Shown here piece after piece: positions 44,727 through 53,770 of a stretch of 64,000 nt of DNA. The stretch is from Pseudomonas sp. CBZ-4 (GTDB lineage Bacteria > Pseudomonadota > Gammaproteobacteria > Pseudomonadales > Pseudomonadaceae). Under the pieces are notes generated by a model that worked only from the letters and a program-made list of their open reading frames with translations, had not been told where the DNA came from and did no database searches. The stretch covers positions 1 through 64,000 of the forward strand of contig NZ_ANNV01000183.1 in NCBI RefSeq assembly GCF_000346755.1, read 5' to 3'. The position numbers were made by a program, and so were the translations under genes. Within the stretch, counting starts at the first letter, position 1; each line of letters opens with the position of its first letter.

Positions 44727-45071
44727 ATGGCGACTAACCGTTCCCAGCGTCTGCGCAAAAAACTGTGCGTTGATGAATTTCAAGAGCTGGGTTTCGAACT
44801 GAACCTGGACTTCAACGAAGGCCTGAGTGAAGAAGCTATCGACGCTTTCCTCGAAGCATTCATCAACGAAGCCATGGAAGCCAACGGTCTGGGTTATGTT
44901 GGCGGCGATGACTACGGTCTGGTTTGCCTGCAGAAGCGTGGCTCGGTCTCCGAAGAGCAACGTGCTGCTGTTGAAGCCTGGCTGAAAACCCGTTCCGAGC
45001 TGACCAAGGCTGAAGTCAGCCCGCTGCTGGACGTGTGGTATCCGGAAAAGCCGATCAACGCGGCTAAGTGA
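44727..45071 (+). CDS. yggL: YggL-family 50S ribosome-binding protein
   Basis: A small acidic protein (114 residues) of the DUF469/YggL family, reported to bind the large ribosomal subunit. Conserved stretches are NRSQRLRKKLCVDEFQELGF, EEAIDAFLEAFINEAMEANG and YVGGDDYGLVC. AAGAGG lies nine bases before the ATG. It is divergent from dacB over a 237-base spacer and ends at a bidirectional terminator. Confidence 0.9.
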   Translation: MATNRSQRLRKKLCVDEFQELGFELNLDFNEGLSEEAIDAFLEAFINEAMEANGLGYVGGDDYGLVCLQKRGSVSEEQRAAVEAWLKTRSELTKAEVSPLLDVWYPEKPINAAK

Positions 45072-45076
45072 TACTG

Positions 45077-45110
45077 AAAAAAACGGCGACCTGAGGGTCG
45101 CCGTTTTTTT
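45077..45110. terminator. Bidirectional terminator between yggL and benE
   Basis: ACGGCGACC and GGTCGCCGT form a nine-base stem with TGAG loop, with seven A before and seven T after. The last T residues overlap the benE stop codon. Confidence 0.92.
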
Positions 45111-46299
45111 ATGCCTTGCGCCAATTCAGAATCAGCAGCGTCAACACCCCCGCGACAATCCCCCAGAACGCCGAGCCGATGGAAAACAGCGTCAAGCCAG
45201 ACGCCGTGACCATAAAGGTGATCAGCGCCGCTTCCCGTTCCTTCGGCTCATTCATGGCGATGCTCAGGCCATTGATGATCGAGCCAAACAGCGCCAATGC
45301 CGCAATCGACAGCACCAGTTCCTTGGGCAAGGCGGCGAACAGTGCCGCCAGCGTCGCGCCAAACACCCCGGCCATCCCGTAGAACACCCCGCACCAGACC
45401 GCTGCCGTGTAGCGCTTGTTGCGGTCTTCATGGGCGTGGGGCCCGGTGCAGATCGCCGCGCTGATCGCCGCCAGGTTGATGCCGTGGGAGCCGAAGGGCG
45501 CCAACACCAGCGAGGCCAGGCCGGTGGCGGTGATCAACGGGGAGGCGGGCACGTTGTACCCGTCCGCCCGCAGCACCGCGACGCCCGGCATGTTTTGCGA
45601 GGTCATCGCCACCACGAACAGCGGGATGCCGATGCTGATGGTCGCGGCCAGGGAGAAGTGCGGGGTGGTCCACACCGGCGTCGCCACTTCCAGGTGAAAG
45701 CCGCTGAAATCCAGGAGGCCCATCAGCCCGGACAATACGGTGCCGATCACCAGTGCAGCCAGCACCGCATAACGCGGCGACAGGCGCTTGATGATCAGGT
45801 AAGTGAAAAACATCCCCAGCACCAGGCCGGTACGGTGTTGGGCGGCGACGAAGATCTCGCTGCCGATCTTGAACAGGATCCCCGCCAGCAAGGCGGCCGC
45901 CAAGGACGCCGGAATGCGTTTGACCAGTTTTTCAAAGCTGCCGGTCAACCCGCAGATTGTCACCAGCACCGCACAGGTGATGTAGGCGCCAATCGCCTCG
46001 CCATAACTCACCCCGCCCAGGCTGGTGATCAGCAGCGCCGCGCCGGGCGTCGACCAGGCAATGGTGATAGGCGTGCGGTAGCGCAGCGACAAGCCGATGC
46101 TGCACACCGCCATGCCGATGGAAATCGCCCAGATCCAGGAAGAAATCTGTGCCGTGGTCAAGCCGGCGGCTTGTCCGGCCTGGAACATCAGCACCAGGGA
46201 GCTGGTGTAGCCGGTCATCATGGCGATAAAACCGGCGACGACGGCCGATGGAGACGTGTCGGCCAGCGGGCGCAGAGGCGCTTGGGTGGCATCGGTCAT
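45109..46299 (-). CDS. BenE-family transporter (benzoate/proton symporter type)
   Basis: An inner-membrane transporter of 396 residues with about twelve spans. The BenE family core is clear: FIAMMTGYTSSLVLMFQAGQ, ITIAWSTPGAALLITS, and AMTSQNMPGVAVLRADGYNV with the following GSHGINLAAISAAICTGPHA. Named members move benzoate, but the gene is divergent from the purine-cluster GntR regulator and close to guanine/xanthine genes, where related genomes place a nucleobase transporter. A purine-related substrate is therefore possible (inference); no aromatic catabolic gene is nearby. Confidence 0.88.
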   Translation of the reverse strand: MTDATQAPLRPLADTSPSAVVAGFIAMMTGYTSSLVLMFQAGQAAGLTTAQISSWIWAISIGMAVCSIGLSLRYRTPITIAWSTPGAALLITSLGGVSYGEAIGAYITCAVLVTICGLTGSFEKLVKRIPASLAAALLAGILFKIGSEIFVAAQHRTGLVLGMFFTYLIIKRLSPRYAVLAALVIGTVLSGLMGLLDFSGFHLEVATPVWTTPHFSLAATISIGIPLFVVAMTSQNMPGVAVLRADGYNVPASPLITATGLASLVLAPFGSHGINLAAISAAICTGPHAHEDRNKRYTAAVWCGVFYGMAGVFGATLAALFAALPKELVLSIAALALFGSIINGLSIAMNEPKEREAALITFMVTASGLTLFSIGSAFWGIVAGVLTLLILNWRKA

Positions 46300-46415
46300 G
46301 GAGCGGTGTTCCTTCTACCTATGAAAAAGCGAATTCAAGCCTAAACTCAAACGTAACCACTCATTGCAATACAGCCGAAGCCACAAACAGCCGTACAGTG
46401 TGTTGGCGCATGCGG

Positions 46416-46425
46416 TTGTGTACAA
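46416..46425. promoter_or_regulatory. Possible GntR/FCD operator
   Basis: TTGTGTACAA, with TTGT and ACAA as inverted arms, resembles GntR/FCD operators. It lies in the divergent spacer between the BenE-family gene and the GntR gene that starts at 46514. Confidence 0.4.
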
Positions 46426-46513
46426 TGTGCGCTGTTTTTAGGTGATACTTGCCAGCAACACGTTGTTGCCGTATTACCGTTATTTCGCCGCCGTTCTCCC
46501 GACCCGAGTGCCC

Positions 46514-47278
46514 ATGAACGAACAGTTGCAACCTCTCAAGAAACAACCGCGAGCCGGCAAGGCCGGTCGCAGCGGAACCCAGGACGATATCGTCTACGCG
46601 CATATCTTCGAGGCGATCCTCGAACAACGCCTGGCACCCGGCACCAAATTGAGCGAAGAGGCACTGGGCGAAATCTTCGGCGTCAGCCGCACCATCATTC
46701 GCCGCGCGCTGTCGCGCCTGGCCCATGAAGGCGTGGTGTTGCTGCGGCCCAATCGCGGTGCGGTGGTGGCCAGCCCGAGTGTCGAAGAGGCCCGCCAGGT
46801 CTTCATGGCGCGGCGTCTGGTGGAGCGCGCGATCACCGAACTGGCGGTGCAGCATGCCACGGCCGAGCAACTGGCCGAGTTGCGCCAGATGGTCAACGAC
46901 GAACGCGACAGCTTTTCCCGTGGCGACCGCGGTGCGGGTATCCGTCTCTCCGGCGAGTTCCACCTCAAGTTGGCCGAAGCAGCGAAGAACGCGCCGCTGA
47001 TCAGCTTCCAGCGCAGCCTGGTGTCCCAGACGTCGCTGATCATCGCCCAGTACGAAAGCGGCAACCGCTCGCACTGCTCGTACGATGAGCACACCCAGTT
47101 GATCGACGCGATCGAAGCGCGGGACGCGGTGTTGGCGGTGGATCTGATGATGCATCACATGGATCACATCGACAGCAAGCTCAACCTCGATGAGGAAAGC
47201 GCGTCGGATGATTTGCATGCGGTGTTTTCGCATTTGTTGCAGACCAAGAAGCCGGGGCGCTCGTCTGTAAAGCTGTAA
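46514..47278 (+). CDS. GntR/FCD regulator of purine catabolism (probable)
   Basis: A 254-residue regulator with a winged-helix domain at about residues 25-90 (IFEAILEQRLAPGTKLSEEA, VSRTIIRRALSRLAHEG) and an FCD ligand domain with metal-type ligands (EFHLKLAEAAKN, later MMHHMDHID). Its neighbours are the convergent guaD-xdhCBA operon and the divergent transporter, so it probably senses a purine or its oxidation product; that is inference from context. ATG at 46514 is used; 24 codons upstream are open without homology. Confidence 0.88.
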   Translation: MNEQLQPLKKQPRAGKAGRSGTQDDIVYAHIFEAILEQRLAPGTKLSEEALGEIFGVSRTIIRRALSRLAHEGVVLLRPNRGAVVASPSVEEARQVFMARRLVERAITELAVQHATAEQLAELRQMVNDERDSFSRGDRGAGIRLSGEFHLKLAEAAKNAPLISFQRSLVSQTSLIIAQYESGNRSHCSYDEHTQLIDAIEARDAVLAVDLMMHHMDHIDSKLNLDEESASDDLHAVFSHLLQTKKPGRSSVKL

Positions 47279-47307
47279 ACCCGATCAACAATGTGGGCGC
47301 TGAGCTT

Positions 47308-47411
47308 GTGTGGGAGCTGGCTCTTGTGGGAGCTGGCTTGCCTGCGATGCAGACACCTCGGTCTTTCAGTTAGCCCCGGGTGATGCCATCGCAGGCAAGC
47401 CAGCTCCCACA
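47308..47411. repeat. REP doublet with partially duplicated left head
   Basis: The left arm carries GTGGGAGCTGGCT twice in a row before continuing to TTGCCTGCGAT; the right arm is the inverted ATCGCAGGCAAGCCAGCTCC. It occupies the convergent spacer between the GntR gene and guaD. Confidence 0.85.
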
Positions 47412-47434
47412 TTTGTTTTGTGGTGGTTCTGAAA

Positions 47435-48739
47435 TCAGCGTTGGTGCACCAGAGCACCCGCCGCATACGTCTGCAACACCGTCCGATCATCCCCCAGCGT
47501 CATCAGCACAAACAACGTCTCGGCAATGTCATTGGCCTGCTTCAAGCGATAGCTCAGCAGCGGCGTAGCGTTGTAATCCAGCACCAAAAAGTCCGCATCC
47601 GTGCCCGGCTGCAAGGTACCGATCTTGTCTTCCAGGCGCAGCGCCCGCGCGCCGCCCAAGGTGGCGAGATACAGCGACTTGAACGGGCTCAACCGCGCGC
47701 CCTGCAACTGCATGACCTTGTAGGCTTCGTTCAGGGTTTGCAGCAGCGAGAAGCTGGTGCCGCCGCCCACGTCCGTGCCCAGTCCTACATTCAATTTGTG
47801 CTTTTCCGCCATCGGCAGGTTGAACAAACCGCTGCCGAGGAACAGGTTCGACGTCGGGCAGAACGCCACCGCCGAACCGGTCTCCGCCAGCCGCGCGCAC
47901 TCGTCGTCACATAGATGTACGCCGTGGGCAAACACCGAGCGCTCGCCGAGCAATTTGTAGTGGTCGTACACATCCAGGTAACCGTTACGCTCAGGGAATA
48001 GTTCTTTTACCCACTCGATTTCCTGCTTGTTCTCACTGATGTGGGTCTGCATGTAGAGGTCCGGGTATTCCCCCAGCAGTTGCCCGGCCAGCGCCAGTTG
48101 TTCCGGCGTGCTGGTCGGTGCAAAGCGTGGCGTGACGGCGTAGTGCAGGCGGCCCTTGCCGTGCCAGCGCTCGATCAGCGCCTTGCTTTCCTGGTAGCCG
48201 GATTCGGCGGTGTCGGTCAGATAGTCCGGGGCGTTGCGGTCCATCATCACCTTGCCGGCGATCATGCGCAGGTCGAGCTTTTCGGCCGTTTCAAAAAATG
48301 CGTCCACCGACTGCGGATGCACGCTGCCAAACACCAGGGCGGTGGTGGTGCCGTTGCGTAGGAGTTCCTTGATGAAGATGTCGGCAACTTCCTCGGCGTG
48401 GGCCTTGTCGGCGAATTGGCTTTCACACGGGAAGGTGTAGGTGTTGAGCCAGTCCAGCAACTGCTCGCCGTAGGCGCCGACCATGCCGGTCTGTGGCAGG
48501 TGGATATGGGTGTCGATCAGGCCGGGGGTGATCAACGCGTCCTGGTGATGGGTGATGTCGATATCGGCGGGCAGGGTCGGCAGCAAATCGCTGGCATGGC
48601 CGACGGCGCTGATCTTGCCGTTTTCGATCACCAGCAGGCCGTCTTCGAAATACTCATAAGAGGCTTCGATGCCCACTTCGGCGGGGTCGGCGATGCTGTG
48701 CAGAATGGCGGCACGGTAGGCTTTGCGAGTCAAAGGCAT
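47435..48739 (-). CDS. guaD: Guanine deaminase
   Basis: It hydrolyses guanine to xanthine and ammonia, feeding xanthine dehydrogenase. The 434-residue amidohydrolase has zinc motif TPGLIDTHIHLPQTG, then HISENKQEIEW, GVHLCDDE and the Asp in GTDVGGGTSFS. ATG at 48739 (MPLTRKAYRA) is preferred because GAGATG lies about six bases upstream; an ATG two codons earlier is equally open. Last gene of xdhA-xdhB-xdhC-guaD. Confidence 0.96.
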   Translation of the reverse strand: MPLTRKAYRAAILHSIADPAEVGIEASYEYFEDGLLVIENGKISAVGHASDLLPTLPADIDITHHQDALITPGLIDTHIHLPQTGMVGAYGEQLLDWLNTYTFPCESQFADKAHAEEVADIFIKELLRNGTTTALVFGSVHPQSVDAFFETAEKLDLRMIAGKVMMDRNAPDYLTDTAESGYQESKALIERWHGKGRLHYAVTPRFAPTSTPEQLALAGQLLGEYPDLYMQTHISENKQEIEWVKELFPERNGYLDVYDHYKLLGERSVFAHGVHLCDDECARLAETGSAVAFCPTSNLFLGSGLFNLPMAEKHKLNVGLGTDVGGGTSFSLLQTLNEAYKVMQLQGARLSPFKSLYLATLGGARALRLEDKIGTLQPGTDADFLVLDYNATPLLSYRLKQANDIAETLFVLMTLGDDRTVLQTYAAGALVHQR

Positions 48740-48751
48740 GGTCATCTCGAT

Positions 48752-49591
48752 TCAAATGGCTTGGCTGCGACGCGACGCCGGCAGCAGTTTGGCAATCGGT
48801 TCGGCGCTGGCGGTGTGCTGGCCGAAATTGGCGTTATAGGTGGCGATGATTTCGCCGGCGATGGAGATCGCGATCTCCACCGGCAACTTGCCCTTCACCT
48901 CGGTGAGGCCCATGGGGCAGCGCATGCGTTGCAACTGTGCGGCGTCGAAGCCGCGGTCACGCAGGCGATGTTCGAACTTGACCCGTTTGGTCTTGGAGCC
49001 GATCAGGCCGAAGTAGGCGAAGTCATTGCGTTTGAGCAGGGCGGCGGTGAGTTCCAGGTCCAGCGCGTGATTGTGGGTCATGACGATGCAGTAACTGCCC
49101 ACCGGCAGGTCGGCAATTTCATCGACCGGCTCTTCGCTGACGATTTTACGCACGCCGTCGGGGATATGTGCTGGAAACTCCTGCTCGCGAGAGTCTATCC
49201 AGCGCACCCGGCACGGCAGGCTCGCCAGCAGCGGCACCAACGCACGGCCGACATGGCCGGCGCCAAACACCGCGATCTGTGCCTGCACCTGGCCCATGGG
49301 CTCGAACAGCAGCACGGTCACGCCGCCGCAGCACTGGCCCAGGCTCGCACCGAGGCTGAAGCGCTCCAGATGGGTGTTCTGCTGGCCACGCACGAGCATG
49401 TCCCGGGCAATCTGCATCGCCTTGTATTCCAGATGCCCGCCGCCGATCGTGTCGAAGGTCTGGGCGGCGCTGATGACCATCTTGGAACCGGCGTTGCGCG
49501 GGGTGGAGCCGAGTTCTTCGATGATGGTTACCAACACGCAGGGTTCGCCGCTGGCTTGCAGGTGGGCGAGGGCGCTGATCCAGTTGTTCAT
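48752..49591 (-). CDS. xdhC: Xanthine dehydrogenase accessory protein XdhC
   Basis: XdhC binds the molybdenum cofactor, promotes its sulfuration and delivers it to XdhB. The 279 residues include an N-terminal XdhC/CoxI part with GSTPRNAGSKMV and GGGHLEYKAMQIA, QCCGGVTVLL, and a Rossmann C-terminal domain (VFGAGHVGRALVPLLASLPC, GLIGSKTKRVKFEHRL). ATG at 49591 begins the conserved N-terminus. A decayed REP lies in the spacer to xdhB. Confidence 0.94.
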   Translation of the reverse strand: MNNWISALAHLQASGEPCVLVTIIEELGSTPRNAGSKMVISAAQTFDTIGGGHLEYKAMQIARDMLVRGQQNTHLERFSLGASLGQCCGGVTVLLFEPMGQVQAQIAVFGAGHVGRALVPLLASLPCRVRWIDSREQEFPAHIPDGVRKIVSEEPVDEIADLPVGSYCIVMTHNHALDLELTAALLKRNDFAYFGLIGSKTKRVKFEHRLRDRGFDAAQLQRMRCPMGLTEVKGKLPVEIAISIAGEIIATYNANFGQHTASAEPIAKLLPASRRSQAI

Positions 49592-49623
49592 GTCTACCTC
49601 AACATTGCTGTTGTCAGTCAGGC

Positions 49624-49650
49624 CGCTATCGCAGGCAAGCACCTCGGTCC
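49624..49650. repeat. REP remnant inside the xdh operon
   Basis: GCTATCGCAGGCAAG followed directly by CACCTCGGTCC joins a REP head to a sequence found in the loop of the doublet at 47.35 kb (ACACCTCGGTC). It looks like a REP doublet with its middle deleted. Confidence 0.55.
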
Positions 49651-52049
49651 TAAAGCGAAGCCAACTCGGTTTCAGTTTCCACAGGCGAAGCCGCCGTCAA
49701 CTGCCGCATCTGCTCACACCCCCAAAGCACCCGCTCCGGCGTCGCCGGCGCATCGATCTTGGGCTGATACCGATAGTCACCCAAACTCGCCACCGCATCC
49801 TTGATCGCACACCACGAGGCAATCCCCAGCATGAACGGCGGCTCGCCCACGGCCTTGGAATGGAACACCGTGTCTTCCGGGTTCTTGCGGTTTTCCACCA
49901 GCTTCACCCGCAGGTCCAGCGGCATGTCCGCCACCGCGGGGATCTTGTAGCTGGCCGGGCCGTTGGTCATCAGCTTGCCTTTGTTGTTCCACACCAGCTC
50001 TTCCATGGTCAGCCAGCCCATGCCCTGGATAAACCCGCCTTCCACCTGGCCGATGTCGATGGCCGGGTTCAGCGAAGCGCCCACGTCGTGGAGGATGTCG
50101 GTGCGCAGCATCTTGTATTCGCCGGTCAGCGTATCGACGATCACTTCGCAGCACGCCGCGCCGAAGGCGAAGTAGTAGAACGGCCGCCCGCGCGACTGGC
50201 TGCGGTCGTAGAAGATTTTCGGGGTCTTGTAGAACCCGGTGCTCGACAGCGACACCTGGGCGAAATACGCCTGCTGGATCAGCGCCTCGAACGTGAGGAT
50301 CTGCTCGCGCACGCGCACGTGGCCGTTGTGGAATTGCACATCCGCTTCGCTCACATCGAACTTGCGCGCGGCGAATTCCACCAGGCGCTGCTTGATGATT
50401 TCGGCGGCGTTCTGCGCGGCCTTGCCGTTCAGGTCGGCGCCGCTGGAGGCGGCGGTCGGCGAGGTGTTGGGCACCTTGTCGGTGTTGGTGGCGGTGATCT
50501 GCACGCGGTCGATTTCCACCTGGAACACTTCGGCCACCACCTGCGCGACCTTGGTGTTCAAGCCCTGGCCCATCTCGGTGCCGCCGTGGTTCAGGTGGAT
50601 GCTGCCGTCGGTGTAGATGTGGATCAGCGCACCGGCCTGGTTGAGGAAACTGGCGGTAAACGAAATACCGAATTTCACCGGGGTCAGCGCCAGGCCTTTT
50701 TTCAGGATCGGGCTGTGGGCGTTGTACAGGCGGATCGCTTCGCGGCGCTCGGCGTATTGGCTGCTGGCCTCAAGCTCGGCGGTCATCTCTTCGAGCAGGT
50801 TGTGCTCGACGGTCTGGTAGTAGTGGGTGACGTTGCGCTCGGTCTTGCCGTAGTAGTTGACCTTGCGCACCGCCAGCGGATCGAGGGCCAGATGGCGGGC
50901 AATGGCGTCCATCACCTCTTCGATGGCGACCATGCCTTGTGGGCCGCCGAAGCCGCGATAGGCAGTGTTGGACGCGGTGTTGGTCTTGCAGCGGTGGCCG
51001 TTGACCGTGGCATCGCCCAGGTAATACGAGTTGTCGGAGTGGAACATCGCGCGGTCGACAATCGAGTTGGACAAGTCCGGCGAGCAGCCGCAGTTGCCGG
51101 CCAGGTCGAGGTTGATCCCGTGCAGGCGGCCGCTGTCGTCAAAGCCCACGTCGTATTCGATATAGAAGGGGTGGCGCTTGCCGGTCATCAGCATGTCTTC
51201 GACACGCGGCAGGCGCATCTTGGTCGGCTGGCCGGTGAGGCGTGCGACCACGGCGCACAGGCACGCGGGGCTGGCGGCCTGGGTTTCCTTGCCGCCGAAA
51301 CCGCCGCCCATGCGGCGCATATCCACGACGATTTTATTCATCGACACGTCGAGCACTTCGGCCACCAGTTTTTGCACTTCGGTGGGGTTTTGCGTGGAGC
51401 AGTAGACGATCATGCCGCCGTCTTCGGTGGGCATCACCGAGGAGATCTGCGTCTCCAGGTAGAAGTGTTCCTGGCCGCCGATGTGCAGGGTGCCCTGGAT
51501 GCGGTTTTTCGCCGACGCCAGTGCGCTGGCTGAATCGCCACGTTGGTGGGTGTGGCTGTCGAGCACGAAGTGTTTCTTGCGGAAGGCCTCGACCACGTCC
51601 AGCACCGGTTCCAGGTCTTCGTATTCGATCACCGCCGCCATCGCGGCTTTGCGTGCGGTTTCCAGGTCACGGGCGGCGACGGCGAGCACGACCTGGCCGA
51701 CGAACTGCACCGTGTCGATGGCCAGCAGCGGATCGCCAGGCATCAACGGGCCGATGTCTTTCAGGCCGGGCACGTCTTCGTGGGTGATCGCGATACGCAC
51801 GCCTTCAAACGCGTAGCAGGGCGCGGTGTCGATGCTGATGATGCGGGCGTGGGCGCGGTCGGACATGCGCGCATACAGGTGCAGCTGGTTGGGGAATTCC
51901 AGGCGGTCATCGATGTACTGCGCTTCACCGGAAACATGCTTGGCGGCGCTGTCATGCTTGACGCTGCGGCCGACACCGGAGGTGAGGTCCTGGGCGAACA
52001 GCTCGGCCAGTTCGGCTTGGGTTTTAACGACGGCGTGATGGTTAGACAT
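49650..52049 (-). CDS. xdhB: Xanthine dehydrogenase, molybdopterin-binding subunit
   Basis: The catalytic subunit oxidises hypoxanthine and xanthine to urate at the molybdenum centre. The 799 residues have the aldehyde oxidase/xanthine dehydrogenase N-terminal hammerhead (SGEAQYIDDRLEFPNQLH), then the cofactor-binding body with GGGFGGKETQA, AYRGFGGPQGM and, near the C-terminus, KAVGEPPFMLGIA with the catalytic Glu. The start overlaps the xdhA stop by eight bases, indicating coupled translation and equal subunits. Confidence 0.96.
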   Translation of the reverse strand: MSNHHAVVKTQAELAELFAQDLTSGVGRSVKHDSAAKHVSGEAQYIDDRLEFPNQLHLYARMSDRAHARIISIDTAPCYAFEGVRIAITHEDVPGLKDIGPLMPGDPLLAIDTVQFVGQVVLAVAARDLETARKAAMAAVIEYEDLEPVLDVVEAFRKKHFVLDSHTHQRGDSASALASAKNRIQGTLHIGGQEHFYLETQISSVMPTEDGGMIVYCSTQNPTEVQKLVAEVLDVSMNKIVVDMRRMGGGFGGKETQAASPACLCAVVARLTGQPTKMRLPRVEDMLMTGKRHPFYIEYDVGFDDSGRLHGINLDLAGNCGCSPDLSNSIVDRAMFHSDNSYYLGDATVNGHRCKTNTASNTAYRGFGGPQGMVAIEEVMDAIARHLALDPLAVRKVNYYGKTERNVTHYYQTVEHNLLEEMTAELEASSQYAERREAIRLYNAHSPILKKGLALTPVKFGISFTASFLNQAGALIHIYTDGSIHLNHGGTEMGQGLNTKVAQVVAEVFQVEIDRVQITATNTDKVPNTSPTAASSGADLNGKAAQNAAEIIKQRLVEFAARKFDVSEADVQFHNGHVRVREQILTFEALIQQAYFAQVSLSSTGFYKTPKIFYDRSQSRGRPFYYFAFGAACCEVIVDTLTGEYKMLRTDILHDVGASLNPAIDIGQVEGGFIQGMGWLTMEELVWNNKGKLMTNGPASYKIPAVADMPLDLRVKLVENRKNPEDTVFHSKAVGEPPFMLGIASWCAIKDAVASLGDYRYQPKIDAPATPERVLWGCEQMRQLTAASPVETETELASL

Positions 52050-53490
52050 AAGCGGTCACCCGAGTCTCGATGTGCGGCGTTTGCAGTTCGATGAAGTATT
52101 TGCGCAGCAGGTTCTGCGCGCTGAGCAGGCGGTATTCCTTGCTGGCGCGGAAGTCCGACAGCGGGGTGAAATCCTCGGCCAGGGCGGCGCAGGCTTTCTC
52201 CACAGTGGCGCTGTTCCAGGTGGCGCCTACCAGCACGGCTTCACAGCTTTTTGCGCGTTTTGGCGTGGCAGCCATGCCGCCGAAGGCGACGCGGGCTTCG
52301 CGGATCACGCCGTTGTCGATCTTCAGGTTGAACGCGGCGCAGACGGCGGAAATATCATCGTCCAGGCGCTTGGACACCTTGTAGGCGCGGAACAGCGCGT
52401 GGCCCTTCGGCACGATGATCTTCTCGATGAACTCGCTGTCCTGGCGCGCGGTGACGCGGTAGTCGATGAAGTAGTCTTCGAGCGCCAAGGTGCGCCGGGT
52501 GTTGCCCTTGCACAGCACGATCTGCGCACCGAGGGCGATCAGCAGCGGCGGCGAATCGCCGATGGGCGAAGCGTTGCCGATATTGCCGCCGAGGGTGCCC
52601 TGGTTGCGGATCTGCAAGGAGGCGAAGCGGTGCAGCAACTCGCCGAAGTCCGGGTATTCGTGGTGCAGTGCTGTGTAGCAATCGGAGAGGGCGGTGGCGG
52701 CGCCGATTTCCAGGCGATCGGCGAAGTCGTCGATGCGCTTCATCTCTTCGATGTTGCCGACGTAGATCATCACCGGCAGCGTGCGGTGGAACTGGGTGAC
52801 TTCCAGCGCCAGGTCAGTGCCGCCGGCCAGCAGACGGGCTTGCGGATAGGAGTCGTAGAGGTCGGCCAGGTCGGCCACGGTCAGCGGCACCAGGCAGCGT
52901 TTGTCGCCGCTGTTGAGTTCGCCGGTCTGCGTCGGCGCGATGGCTTTGAGGCGGGCGATGGTGTCGGCCTGGCGGCTGTCGAACTGATCCTGTGGCTTGT
53001 TGCAGCAGGCCTGTTCGGCGGCGGCGAGGATCGGCCGATAACCGGTGCAGCGGCACAGGTTGCCGGCCAGGGCTTCGTGGGCTTTCTGGTTGTCGGGGGC
53101 GTCGCTGTTCTTTTGCAGGGCGAACAACGACATGACGAAGCCGGGGGTGCAAAAGCCGCATTGCGAGCCGTGGCACTCGACCATCGCCTGTTGCACGCTG
53201 TGCAGTTGGCCCTGGTGCTTGAGGTCTTCGACGCTGATCAATTGCTTGCCGTGCAGGGACGAGACAAACGTCAGGCACGAGTTGAGGCTGCGGTAACGAA
53301 TCTGCTCCGCGCCTTGCGTATCGGTGTGCAGCTCGCCGACCACCACGGTGCACGCGCCGCAGTCGCCGCTGGCGCAGCCTTCCTTGGTACCGGATTTGCC
53401 CAGGTGCTCACGCAGGTAGTTGAGCACGGTGAGATTGGGGTCCAGGGCGTGCTCGCTACGGAGTTCCTGGTTAAGTAAAAACTGGATCAC
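52042..53490 (-). CDS. xdhA: Xanthine dehydrogenase, FeS/FAD subunit
   Basis: The electron-transfer subunit, 482 residues. Residues 1-80 hold the first 2Fe-2S cluster (GCASGDCGACTVVVGE and the following Cys in LNSCLTF), 80-170 the second (GSQCGFCTPGFVMSL, NLCRCTGYRPI), and the rest the FAD domain (LLAGGTDLALEVTQ, TLGGNIGNASPIGDSPP). It passes electrons to NAD+. Translation starts at a GTG with GAGG about seven bases upstream. A -35/-10 pair is visible at 53536-53564. Confidence 0.96.
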   Translation of the reverse strand: MIQFLLNQELRSEHALDPNLTVLNYLREHLGKSGTKEGCASGDCGACTVVVGELHTDTQGAEQIRYRSLNSCLTFVSSLHGKQLISVEDLKHQGQLHSVQQAMVECHGSQCGFCTPGFVMSLFALQKNSDAPDNQKAHEALAGNLCRCTGYRPILAAAEQACCNKPQDQFDSRQADTIARLKAIAPTQTGELNSGDKRCLVPLTVADLADLYDSYPQARLLAGGTDLALEVTQFHRTLPVMIYVGNIEEMKRIDDFADRLEIGAATALSDCYTALHHEYPDFGELLHRFASLQIRNQGTLGGNIGNASPIGDSPPLLIALGAQIVLCKGNTRRTLALEDYFIDYRVTARQDSEFIEKIIVPKGHALFRAYKVSKRLDDDISAVCAAFNLKIDNGVIREARVAFGGMAATPKRAKSCEAVLVGATWNSATVEKACAALAEDFTPLSDFRASKEYRLLSAQNLLRKYFIELQTPHIETRVTAYV

Positions 53491-53535
53491 GGAAGGCCTC
53501 GCAGACTCATTATTGTTGTTAACCGCTTTGCGCCG

Positions 53536-53586
53536 AATCTAGTCATGTCTGACTTTTCGGTCAACGATTTTCTGACCAGAAGGTCA
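53536..53586 (-). promoter_or_regulatory. xdhA promoter with clustered GGTCA half-sites
   Basis: On the minus strand TTGACC and TAGATT are 17 bases apart, a good sigma-70 pair about 45 bases before xdhA. GGTCA/TGACC half-sites occur at 53559-53563, 53573-53577 and 53582-53586, with a shorter TGAC at 53550-53553. One half-site overlaps the -35 box, so a dimeric regulator could act there. Confidence 0.55.
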
Positions 53587-53770
53587 AGAAAATCCGGTCG
53601 CAACACTTTCAATTATGGTCCAGTCTTCTGGAACCGGCGTTTTCAGGGGCTTTTGCGTTTTCAGCGCTGCTTATTCCGTGCCAAATTCGCCACGGTGGGC
53701 GTAGCGCCATCAGCGGGCCAATGCGCTACACTGCCGCGCTTGTATCGATAGAAGATTTTGAAGGTAAAAC

